Part shown: piece by piece, positions 44,089-51,868 of the stretch
Layout of the letters: each line of letters opens with the position of its first letter
How positions within the stretch are numbered: the stretch's first letter is position 1
Source: an uncultured Kiritimatiellota bacterium
GTDB taxonomy: Bacteria > Verrucomicrobiota > Kiritimatiellia > RFP12 > UBA1067
Assembly: GCA_934667425.1 (NCBI GenBank)
Contig: CAKULV010000010.1
Coordinates: forward strand, 1 to 64,000
Reading direction: 5' to 3'
DNA length: 64,000 bases
Notes under the pieces: model-generated
The model's input: only the letters and a program-made list of their open reading frames with translations
What the model was told of the DNA's origin: nothing
Database searches by the model: none
Made by a program: the position numbers and the translations under genes

Positions 44089-45033
44089 TCAGAAGCCCGG
44101 GAGGTCGAGCTGGCCGGCAACAGTCACCTTCCGCCCGTTGTCGAGCGAGGCATCGGATGTGTCGTAAACGACGAACTTGAAGCCCCGGAAGCGTTTCACG
44201 AGCTCTTCCTTTATGTAGTCCGACACGGCCTTCACGTTTCTGGCATCATCGTCGGAGAATCCTACGGCCACAGGCCTCCCAAGCCCGCCCGTACGCTTCA
44301 GCACATGGAAGACATGCTCCACAAAGTCCCTGATTGCGAATTCCTTGGCGAGTTCCGGACGTTCGGCGGACGATGCCTCCGCATACTTTCCGCCGAAGTC
44401 GCAATCCGACGCCAGTTGCTTCGAGAAGCATGGGTTCGTGACGGCATGGTATCGGCACATGGAGAGGTAGTAGTCCAGCTCCTCCTCGTCGCTGCCGAAA
44501 TCGCTCTTCTTGTCCAGCCACCAGCGATAGCCGCGAAGCGAACGCATCATGGACACGCGTTCATCATCGGTCAGGACTTCATCGATGAAAATCTTCACGG
44601 CCTCGCGCAAGGTCTCCGGCGCATGTCCCCTCGCCGTCACGATGGCGAAGATGCGCCCTTCCCGCAATGTCTTGCGCAGCGTCTCGAAGCTGGGGCCGGG
44701 CTTTTCGCCGTCCCTGATGCGCCGGAGCGCCGCTTTCGTGTCGCGTATGAAGGATACGTCCCCGGATTCGGTGTCCACAACGTCGCTGAATTCCCTGAAA
44801 GCCTCCGCGTGCCCGCCCGGCGGCAGCCTGTAGCGGGAGTCCGTGCGCACTATGGAAAACACGCTCGTGGAAACCTCGACAGGACGCCAGCGCCCGTCAT
44901 CGCCGCGCTCTTCGAGGTGTATCTTCGTGGGCATGTGCAGGATGTTGTCATCCCAGTCGAATATGTAGTACTTGAAGTCGCGCGTCGCGACATCGTAGTT
45001 GACGTCAGACCGGTATGTTTCAGTCTCCAGCAT
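44089..45033 (-). CDS. HAD-like hydrolase of unknown substrate
   Basis: A 314-residue protein with a divergent haloacid-dehalogenase core: motif I is YIFDWDDNIL, motif II lies around FAIVTARGH, and motif IV is AVGFSDDDARN. The insertion of about 150 residues between motifs is long and rich in aromatic and charged residues. The DWDDN version of motif I keeps both aspartates needed for phosphoryl transfer. The substrate cannot be inferred. It starts three bases after lnt, making it the third gene of a tyrS-lnt unit. Confidence 0.6.
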   Translation of the reverse strand: MLETETYRSDVNYDVATRDFKYYIFDWDDNILHMPTKIHLEERGDDGRWRPVEVSTSVFSIVRTDSRYRLPPGGHAEAFREFSDVVDTESGDVSFIRDTKAALRRIRDGEKPGPSFETLRKTLREGRIFAIVTARGHAPETLREAVKIFIDEVLTDDERVSMMRSLRGYRWWLDKKSDFGSDEEELDYYLSMCRYHAVTNPCFSKQLASDCDFGGKYAEASSAERPELAKEFAIRDFVEHVFHVLKRTGGLGRPVAVGFSDDDARNVKAVSDYIKEELVKRFRGFKFVVYDTSDASLDNGRKVTVAGQLDLPGF

Positions 45034-45036
45034 GGG

Positions 45037-46569
45037 CTACCTCACCGTGACAGTTTCCACCATCACTCCGGGGGAATCGACAAGCGGACGCCAGTTCCCG
45101 TCGGTGAGCCACCTTGCGGTGCCGTCCGGACGGATCACGCCGCTGACGCCTGAATTCCCTACGCGCACTATCGGAAGGCCAGTCTCTATCGCCCTGAGCA
45201 CGGCCTGTGACGCATGCGCCTCCGCCTCTGCGCTGTTGGAGAACCAGCTGTCGTTCGTTATCAGCACGATCATGTCGGCCCCCATGCGCTTCGCGGCCGC
45301 CGCAAGCCTCGGATCGGTATCCTCGTAGCATATGAGCGGAGCGATCCTTATCTTGCGGCCCTCGTGCGTGATGAACTCGAACAGCCTGGGTTCACCCGCA
45401 TGGAGGGATACGCCTATGGGCGAAAGGCGCTGGAGCGCCGGCACCCACTTGTCGAACGGTATGTATTCGCCAAAAGGAACAAGATGCTGCTTGTGGTACA
45501 CCTGTGTAGAGGCCGATCCTGCGGTGGCATCCGCAGAATAGAGCGCCGCCGCATTGTACGTGCGGTTCGAGACAACATCGTCGCCGCCTGCGATCAGGGC
45601 CTTCGCCCCGGAACGGAGCATGAACTCGCGGGCGACATCCTGCGCCCGGAACGAACGCACCTGCCCGAACTCGGCCATCGCGGACTCCGCGAAGACCACG
45701 ATGTCGGGCTTGGCGGCGGCTGCCACATCGACAAGCCCGGCGAACGCCTCATAGGGGTCCTCTCGTCCGCCAGACCTGAATACGCAAGGGGCATTCCTCT
45801 GTACGAGGGCGACCCGCACATTGACTGAATCGGAATTGGCTTGCATGGAGTCGGCGACGATCCTGCCGCCTACGCATTGGCAGACGAGGATCGCGAGCAG
45901 CGGAAGCCCCGTCTCGCCCATCTGCGCAAGCCTTTGCCGCACACGCGAGACGCCGCCAGCCGCAACGCCGTCCCCGAAAAGCGGGGCGGCGATGCGGATC
46001 AGCAATGTCGCAAACACGCCATTCAGCAGAACCACAAGCGACGACACGAGATATACGCCGCCAAAACGCGCCGGCGCCGCAAATGACGGCATCGACGCAA
46101 ATGCCGTGCCGAGGAAGTTCCATGCGAATCCCGTGAACAGCGTTGCGCGAAGGTATTCGCACCCGGCCCACAAAACGGCTTCAGCAAAGATGCACGGCAA
46201 TGACGGCACGCCGTGGCGCCGCCCTCTTGACCACACCAGCGACGCGAGATAGCCAAACAGCCCAAAGTATGCGGCGCATGCGGCGGAAAGCACGAACCAT
46301 CCGAGGACCACGAGCGGCCAAGGCCCGTTGTTCTTTATTATCGCGGGCATCCACGACAGCGAAAGCACCCAATACGCAAGACCGAACAGGAAGCACACTG
46401 TCGCGCTCCGCAGGGGGGACGACAGCCTCACCGCCGCAAGGATGGGGACAAGCGCGACAAGTATCGCAAACACCTCGGAATGAGGAGGATATGCCGCCCA
46501 GAGCAAAAGGGCCGACACCGCTGCGGCTAATCCGCACAGAACGTTCTTCCTGCCCAAAGCGAATCCCAC
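45037..46569 (-). CDS. lnt: Apolipoprotein N-acyltransferase
   Basis: A 510-residue inner-membrane enzyme that adds the third acyl chain to lipoproteins, a step needed for Lol sorting to the outer membrane. Several transmembrane helices fill the first 230 residues. The nitrilase-fold domain carries the catalytic triad Glu295 (VVFAESAM), Lys360 (YHKQHLVPFGEYIP) and Cys414 (PLICYED). Translation begins at GTG 46569, two bases after the tyrS stop, with GAGGG inside the tyrS end. Its presence agrees with the several predicted lipoproteins and outer-membrane assembly genes. Confidence 0.95.
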   Translation of the reverse strand: MGFALGRKNVLCGLAAAVSALLLWAAYPPHSEVFAILVALVPILAAVRLSSPLRSATVCFLFGLAYWVLSLSWMPAIIKNNGPWPLVVLGWFVLSAACAAYFGLFGYLASLVWSRGRRHGVPSLPCIFAEAVLWAGCEYLRATLFTGFAWNFLGTAFASMPSFAAPARFGGVYLVSSLVVLLNGVFATLLIRIAAPLFGDGVAAGGVSRVRQRLAQMGETGLPLLAILVCQCVGGRIVADSMQANSDSVNVRVALVQRNAPCVFRSGGREDPYEAFAGLVDVAAAAKPDIVVFAESAMAEFGQVRSFRAQDVAREFMLRSGAKALIAGGDDVVSNRTYNAAALYSADATAGSASTQVYHKQHLVPFGEYIPFDKWVPALQRLSPIGVSLHAGEPRLFEFITHEGRKIRIAPLICYEDTDPRLAAAAKRMGADMIVLITNDSWFSNSAEAEAHASQAVLRAIETGLPIVRVGNSGVSGVIRPDGTARWLTDGNWRPLVDSPGVMVETVTVR

Positions 46570-46571
46570 CC

Positions 46572-47834
46572 CTACGAAACCCTCAGGAGAAAATGGTTCT
46601 TCTTTCCACTGCGGAGGACGGCAACCCTACCTTCCACCAGATCGCCGTCGGAGAAGGCGCGCTTGTCGTCAACCTTCGAGCCGTTAAGCGCCAATCCGCC
46701 CTGGGAGGCCATGCGACGCGCCTCCCCGTTCGACTTGAACATCCCCGCCTGCGACGCCACCATGAACACCGGCTTGCCGAGGACTTCGCCTTTGGGAAGG
46801 GTTGCGGACTTCACATCCTTGAATATCGTCTCAAGTTCGGCGGCGCCTTTCCCTTCTACCGATCCGCCAAAGAGAGTGCGCGTGGCATCCTGCGCGACCT
46901 TCAGTCCCGACTCGTCGTGGACCAGCGCCGTCAGCTCTTCCGCCAAGGCCCTTTGCGGGATCCGCGCCTCTGGATTCGCCTTCATCTGCGCCTCAAGCGA
47001 CGCAATCTCATCCAATGATTTCAGCGAGAACACCTTCAGGTAGCGTATCACATCCTCATCCGCAGAACGGAGGAAGTACTGGTACCAGTCGTATACCGAT
47101 GTCATGGACGCATCCATGAACAGGGCATTGCCCTCGGATTTGCCGAACTTCTTGCCGCTCGCGTCAAGGAGAAGCGGAAACGTGAGGCCGTATGCCGTCT
47201 TGCCGCGCATCCGGCGGACGAGGTCGGTGCCTGCCGTGATGTTGCCCCACTGGTCAGCCCCGCCGACCTCGACAGTGCATCCGTACTTGTCGAACAGGTG
47301 CAGGAAGTCGTTCCCCTGAAGTATCTGGTACGAGAATTCCGTGAACGTGAGAGCCCCTTCCGATGCCTCGAGGCGCTTCTTGACCGACTCCTTCGCGAGC
47401 ATCTGCGGAACGCGGAAGTTCACCGCCACGTCGCGCAGGAACGCTATGGCGGAAAGCCCCGAATACCATTCGTAGTTGTCGACCATCACCGCAGCGTTCG
47501 GGCCGTCGAAGTCAAGTATGCGGGAAAGGTTCTCCCTTATGCCCCTCTTGTTCTCCTCGACCTTCTCAAGCGTAAGCATATTGCGTTCCGCGCTCTTCCC
47601 CGAAGGGTCTCCAATCAACCCGGTAGCGCCGCCGACCAAGGCTATCACCTTGTGCCCGGCGAGCTGAAGCCTGCGCAGCATCATGATGGAGACGAGGTTC
47701 CCGGCCTGGAGCGAGGCTGCGGACGGATCGAAGCCGCAGTAGACCGTTTGCGGAGTGTTGAGAAGATCTGCTATCTTGGGATCGGTGGCGGTCTCCACGA
47801 GACCGCGGGCTTCAAGTTCTTCAAAGAGGGTCAT
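46572..47834 (-). CDS. tyrS: Tyrosyl-tRNA synthetase
   Basis: A 420-residue class I synthetase. It has the tyrosine site YCGFDPSAASLQAGN, GGATGLIGDPSGKS, the GGADQWGNIT block, KFGKSEGNALFMD as the KMSKS equivalent, and a C-terminal S4 domain (RRMASQGGLALNG). The HIGH signature is altered to QAGN: the first His is replaced by Gln. Some lineages have HAGG-type variants, so this may be lineage-typical rather than damaging. It heads a tyrS-lnt-HAD unit. Confidence 0.96.
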   Translation of the reverse strand: MTLFEELEARGLVETATDPKIADLLNTPQTVYCGFDPSAASLQAGNLVSIMMLRRLQLAGHKVIALVGGATGLIGDPSGKSAERNMLTLEKVEENKRGIRENLSRILDFDGPNAAVMVDNYEWYSGLSAIAFLRDVAVNFRVPQMLAKESVKKRLEASEGALTFTEFSYQILQGNDFLHLFDKYGCTVEVGGADQWGNITAGTDLVRRMRGKTAYGLTFPLLLDASGKKFGKSEGNALFMDASMTSVYDWYQYFLRSADEDVIRYLKVFSLKSLDEIASLEAQMKANPEARIPQRALAEELTALVHDESGLKVAQDATRTLFGGSVEGKGAAELETIFKDVKSATLPKGEVLGKPVFMVASQAGMFKSNGEARRMASQGGLALNGSKVDDKRAFSDGDLVEGRVAVLRSGKKNHFLLRVS

Positions 47835-47883
47835 GCTTTACCTTGTGTATTTCTGCTTTTTAGATGCCTAAGCGCGACGGGTT

Positions 47884-47908
47884 CGGCGCAACACGCTATC
47901 CTGCGCCG
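47884..47908. terminator. GC-rich hairpin downstream of kduI
   Basis: CGGCGCA (47884-47890) pairs with TGCGCCG (47902-47908) around an 11-base loop, directly after the kduI stop on the minus strand. There is no U-run straight after it, so it is at best a weak or factor-assisted terminator. Confidence 0.4.
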
Positions 47909-47909
47909 T

Positions 47910-48863
47910 TCAGCGCATCTCAAGGTACGACACCTTGTCCATGTCGCCGTAGTCAAGGTTCTCTCCGGCCATGCCCCAGATGAACATGTAGTTGGAAGTT
48001 CCCGCAGCGGCGTGTATCGACCATTCGGGGGATGTGATCGCCTGCTCGTTGTGCATCCACACGAGACGTTCCTCCTGCGGGCGTCCCATGAGGTGGCAGA
48101 TCGCGTTCCCCTCGCCCACGTTGAAGTAGAGGTACACCTCCATGCGGCGATTGTGCGTATGGCACGGCATCGTGTTCCACACGCTTCCCGGCTTGAGTTC
48201 CGTAAGCCCCATCTGGAGCTGGTTCACGCCGCCGTCCGGCACGCGTCCAAGCACCGTCTGCACAAGCAGCTGGTTGATTACGCGGTCGTTGGAGTCCTCC
48301 ATCTTCCCGGCGGCGAACGAGTTGGCGAGCGCATATTTCCCTGGATTCTTCGCGTATGCATCCTTGTCGGTGGTGACAAGCTGCGTAACGTACTCCTTGT
48401 GCGCCGGCGCCGAGTTGATGTAGAACTTCGCGGGCTTGGACGAGTCCGCCGAACGGAACTTGACTTCCTTCTTGCCGAGGCCGACATACAGCGCCTCCTT
48501 GAACTTCATGGCATATTCCCTGCCATCCACGGTGACTACGCCGTCTCCGCCGATGTTGATGACGCCAAGCTCGCGGCGATCGAGGAAGTGTTTCGCCTTC
48601 AGCTCAAGGAACGGCTCGAGGAAAAGCTCCTTAGACACGGGGAAGACGCCGCCATACACCATGCGGTCATACATGGAGTACGTCACGTTTATCTCGTCCT
48701 TCACGAAGACCTTCTCCATCAGGAACGAACTGCGGAGCTTCGCGGTATCGTATCCCTTCACGTCATCATAGTGCCGTGCGGTCTGCACCTTGTAGTTGAC
48801 CGTTGTGGCTCCGGCAACCAGGGCCATGGCCGAAGAGATGGCTAAAACTGCAGTCCTTTTCAT
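47910..48863 (-). CDS. kduI: 5-dehydro-4-deoxy-D-glucuronate isomerase with an apparent signal peptide
   Basis: A 317-residue KduI, which isomerises 5-keto-4-deoxyuronate (the product of unsaturated pectin sugars) to 3-deoxy-D-glycero-2,5-hexodiulosonate. All four zinc ligands are present: His235 and His237 (PCHTHNRR), Glu242 and His284 (EWSIHAAAG). Unlike the cytoplasmic enterobacterial enzyme of about 278 residues, it begins MKRTAVLAISSAMALVAGA, a convincing signal peptide, with homology starting around residue 22. AGGAAGGA lies upstream of ATG 48863. Its ATG overlaps the stop of the PTS IIC gene (ATGA), so the two are translationally coupled. Confidence 0.9.
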   Translation of the reverse strand: MKRTAVLAISSAMALVAGATTVNYKVQTARHYDDVKGYDTAKLRSSFLMEKVFVKDEINVTYSMYDRMVYGGVFPVSKELFLEPFLELKAKHFLDRRELGVINIGGDGVVTVDGREYAMKFKEALYVGLGKKEVKFRSADSSKPAKFYINSAPAHKEYVTQLVTTDKDAYAKNPGKYALANSFAAGKMEDSNDRVINQLLVQTVLGRVPDGGVNQLQMGLTELKPGSVWNTMPCHTHNRRMEVYLYFNVGEGNAICHLMGRPQEERLVWMHNEQAITSPEWSIHAAAGTSNYMFIWGMAGENLDYGDMDKVSYLEMR

Positions 48864-50239
48864 TGTCTCGCTTCCTTCCTTATCCTAATGACGTTAATGG
48901 CCGTCAGCGCGATGGCGACAGCCGCCAGCGCGACGGCGCCGATCCACTTGCACGTAACGGTAAGATGGTAGATAGTCCAGCACAGCAGCGCACTCGCGAA
49001 GTCAAGCGCGGCGCCACCCTCGAACCCTGCGGGAACCGCAATCCCCGGATTGGTCTTCGCCGCCTCGGCGACGGCCTTCGAGAACGCGGGCGTGAGGTCC
49101 GTAACGAAGTAAAGCCCTACAATCAGCGCGACAAGGCCGATGATGAAGGTCTTGAGCACATTGCCCTTCGTTATCGGAAGTACGCACGGGAAGAGGTAGA
49201 ACATACCCGCCAGCGACGCAAGCGGCAGGAACTTGTTGCCGGGAAGCACAACGGAGAGGAAGAGGATTACCGGTATGAGAAGGATCGATACCACAAGCGT
49301 AGTCGGATGGCCAATCACCAGGGCCGGACTCATCCCGATGGAAAGCCCCTTCGCGTTCCTGAACTTGCGGGCGACAAGGTCGCGGGTGGCTTCCGAAATC
49401 GGCTTCAGCCCCTCGATGAACAGTGCGGTAATGCGTGGTATGAGCTCCATTACGGCGCCCATCGTGACGCCAAGGGCGAGTATCTTCGGTATGCGATCCA
49501 CTATTTCCCTGAGCGACGAGCATTGGAGGCATCCTATCCCGCAACCGATGATCACACCGAGGAAGAGCGGCTCGCCAAGCAGGCCGAACTTGCGCTTAAG
49601 CCCTTCGGCATCCACATTCAGCCTGTCGAAGCCGGGAATGCGGTCGAGAAGCCAGCCAATCGCGACCGCGAAGGGCGTGAAGCTCTGGCAGAATGGCTGC
49701 GGAATGGATATGCCGTCCATATCCTTGTAGTACCTCTGGAAGCCCTTCGCCGTGAAGTCCGCAAGCATCAGCGTGATCACATACAGCATGATCGACGCAT
49801 AGAACGCCCAGCCAAGTGACCCCGTCACGAAGAACACCATGCCGCCGAGGAACGCGAAATGCCAGTAGTTCCACAGGTCGATGTTCACGGTGCGCGTCGC
49901 GCCCGCTACCAGCAGCGCAAGGTTTACGCCGAGGCACACGGGTATTATGAACGCCCCCACGGCCGTGGAGTAGGCCACGGCCGCCGCCGCAGGCCACCCC
50001 AGGTCGAAGAACGCAAGCTTCAGGCCGTATATCTCGACCATGCCCTTCAGCGCAGGGCCGAGATTGCTCGTGAGCAGGGCGGTGACCACGCCAAGCCCCA
50101 CAAAGCCCACGCCGACAAGAAGCCCCGACTTCAGGGCCTTCGTGAACCTGATGCCGATGCACACGCCGAGCACGGTGAAGATGACGGGCATCATCACCGA
50201 TGCGCCAAGGCCGATCACATACGCAAAGACGTCTCTCAT
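48860..50239 (-). CDS. Galactitol-type PTS IIC membrane component, orphan
   Basis: A 459-residue polytopic membrane protein of the PTS galactitol IIC (GatC) family, with about eleven hydrophobic segments and the central loop ISIPQPFCQSFTPFAVAIGWLLDRIPG. The matching IIA and IIB phosphotransfer parts are not beside it, so it may act as a non-phosphorylating carrier or borrow partners. It starts 22 bases after the hexuronate MFS gene and overlaps kduI by four bases. That links it to uptake of uronate or unsaturated-uronate products. No clear Shine-Dalgarno is seen at ATG 50239. Confidence 0.85.
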   Translation of the reverse strand: MRDVFAYVIGLGASVMMPVIFTVLGVCIGIRFTKALKSGLLVGVGFVGLGVVTALLTSNLGPALKGMVEIYGLKLAFFDLGWPAAAAVAYSTAVGAFIIPVCLGVNLALLVAGATRTVNIDLWNYWHFAFLGGMVFFVTGSLGWAFYASIMLYVITLMLADFTAKGFQRYYKDMDGISIPQPFCQSFTPFAVAIGWLLDRIPGFDRLNVDAEGLKRKFGLLGEPLFLGVIIGCGIGCLQCSSLREIVDRIPKILALGVTMGAVMELIPRITALFIEGLKPISEATRDLVARKFRNAKGLSIGMSPALVIGHPTTLVVSILLIPVILFLSVVLPGNKFLPLASLAGMFYLFPCVLPITKGNVLKTFIIGLVALIVGLYFVTDLTPAFSKAVAEAAKTNPGIAVPAGFEGGAALDFASALLCWTIYHLTVTCKWIGAVALAAVAIALTAINVIRIRKEARQ

Positions 50240-50261
50240 GGCTATGCAGCGGCTTTTGCCG

Positions 50262-51740
50262 TTAAAGCTCTACAGGCTTGTACTTCGGGACGAGCGTCTT
50301 CATGCACGTCCAGCCGACGATGTACGCGACGGCGCAGTAGCCGAACACGATGCAGTAGCCGGCGGGCTTGCCGGTGTAGCCGAGGAACTCCATCGCGGGG
50401 CGCACATAGGATGCGCCCGAGGCCAGGAGATCCTTAGTCATCTCAACCTCCTTGCCGTCAACGAGCGTGGTGCCGGAGGCGTAGGTGAATAGCGCACCCG
50501 CGCACTTGTTCACCATGAAGCTGCCGCACCCCGCCGCAAACTGGGCAATGCCGGTGAGCGTACCGATCGTGGATTTCGGGAACATGTCGCCGACGACGGA
50601 ATAGACGTTTGCGCTCCATGCCTGGTGTCCCGCGCAGGCAAGGCCGATCAGGATCGCCGGGAACCAGGCCGAAATCGCCCCGAGCGGCTGTGCGCCGAGC
50701 GCAAGAAGCGGGAAGCACGCGAAGACGAACATCGCGACCATGCGGCCCTCGTAGGGGTTCATGCCCTTCCTGTCAACCATGTACGTAGGCAGCTTGCAGA
50801 GGTAGATGGAGACGAAGGTCACTATCGCGTACAGCGTGAAGATGAGCGCCATGCCCATCCCGGACGAGCTCTTGTAGCCGAACTGGTCGGAGAGGTAGCC
50901 GGGCGTCCAGAACAGGAAGAACCACCACACGCCATCCGTAAGGAGCCTGCCGAGCACGAGCGCCCACGTCTGCCTCAGGGAGAATGCCTTCAGGTAGGAG
51001 ATGGACTTCTCCGCCTTGGGCTTTGCGTCGGCGGCGGGGGCATTCGCCTCTTCTGCCGCATCCTGGTTGATGTAGGCCAGCTCCTCCGCATTGACGTGCG
51101 GACTCGACTCAGGCTTGCTGTAGTAGAAAATCCAGAACCCCATCCACACGAAACCAAGCGCACCGATTATGATGAACGCCATCTCCCAGCCGCAGAACTT
51201 GGCGATGAGGGGAATGGTGAGCGGTGCGACGAGTGCGCCTACGGAAGAACCGGAATTGAAGATGGATGTGGAGAAAGCCCGATCCTTCTTCGGGAAGTAT
51301 TCGGCCGTGACCTTGATCGCCGCAGGGAAGTTCCCGGCCTCGCCGAGGGCGAGTACCGCCCGGCATGCGAGGAAGAGCCACACGGAAACGGTGATGCCCA
51401 TCATCGATACGAATCCCACCGCCTTCAGGGCCTCGGTCCCTACGCCGCAGACCGCGTGAAGGCAGGCGCCGAGCGACCAGATGAAGATCGCCCAGAGATA
51501 CCCCTTCTTCGTGCCGAGCCTATCGATGAACTTCCCGGCGAAGAGGTTGCAGAGCGCATAGATGATGGAGAACACTGCGGTAATTGTTCCGTAGTCGTTA
51601 TCCGACCAGTGGAATTCCGGGGCTATGAAGTCCTTCCACGTAAGGGACAGGACCTGCCGGTCCAGGTAGTTGACGGTTGTGGCGGCGAAGAGCATCGCGC
51701 AGATGACCCACCGAAACGACGAGGCTTTATTGTTGTTCAT
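50262..51740 (-). CDS. Hexuronate-type MFS transporter (ExuT-like)
   Basis: A 492-residue MFS protein of the anion:cation symporter group. It begins RWVICAMLFAATTVNYLDRQVLSLTW and has the ACRAVLALGEAGNFPAAIKVTAEYFPKKDRA block typical of ExuT-like galacturonate/glucuronate carriers. A cytoplasmic loop after TM6 is Ala/Lys/Glu-rich. It heads the unit that continues into the PTS IIC and kduI genes. ATG 51740 is chosen because an extended -10 ends eight bases upstream and there is no ribosome site. The in-frame extension to 51833 would include the promoter. Confidence 0.88.
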   Translation of the reverse strand: MNNNKASSFRWVICAMLFAATTVNYLDRQVLSLTWKDFIAPEFHWSDNDYGTITAVFSIIYALCNLFAGKFIDRLGTKKGYLWAIFIWSLGACLHAVCGVGTEALKAVGFVSMMGITVSVWLFLACRAVLALGEAGNFPAAIKVTAEYFPKKDRAFSTSIFNSGSSVGALVAPLTIPLIAKFCGWEMAFIIIGALGFVWMGFWIFYYSKPESSPHVNAEELAYINQDAAEEANAPAADAKPKAEKSISYLKAFSLRQTWALVLGRLLTDGVWWFFLFWTPGYLSDQFGYKSSSGMGMALIFTLYAIVTFVSIYLCKLPTYMVDRKGMNPYEGRMVAMFVFACFPLLALGAQPLGAISAWFPAILIGLACAGHQAWSANVYSVVGDMFPKSTIGTLTGIAQFAAGCGSFMVNKCAGALFTYASGTTLVDGKEVEMTKDLLASGASYVRPAMEFLGYTGKPAGYCIVFGYCAVAYIVGWTCMKTLVPKYKPVEL

Positions 51741-51748
51741 GGTTCGGT

Positions 51749-51757
51749 ATTGTATCA
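51749..51757 (-). promoter_or_regulatory. Extended -10 promoter giving a leaderless uronate-transport transcript
   Basis: Minus-strand TGA-TACAAT, eight bases (51741-51748) before ATG 51740, without a Shine-Dalgarno. It lies in the 128-base gap after the GH106 gene; nothing else is evident there. Confidence 0.7.
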
Positions 51758-51868
51758 TAAATAAGGATAAATGTATGAGTAAATGACTAATGCCATTATT
51801 CTGTGCAACGGCGTGCGAACAGCCGGAAAGCACCCATTACGGCAATATCTCGTTGGGCAGCACCACGC

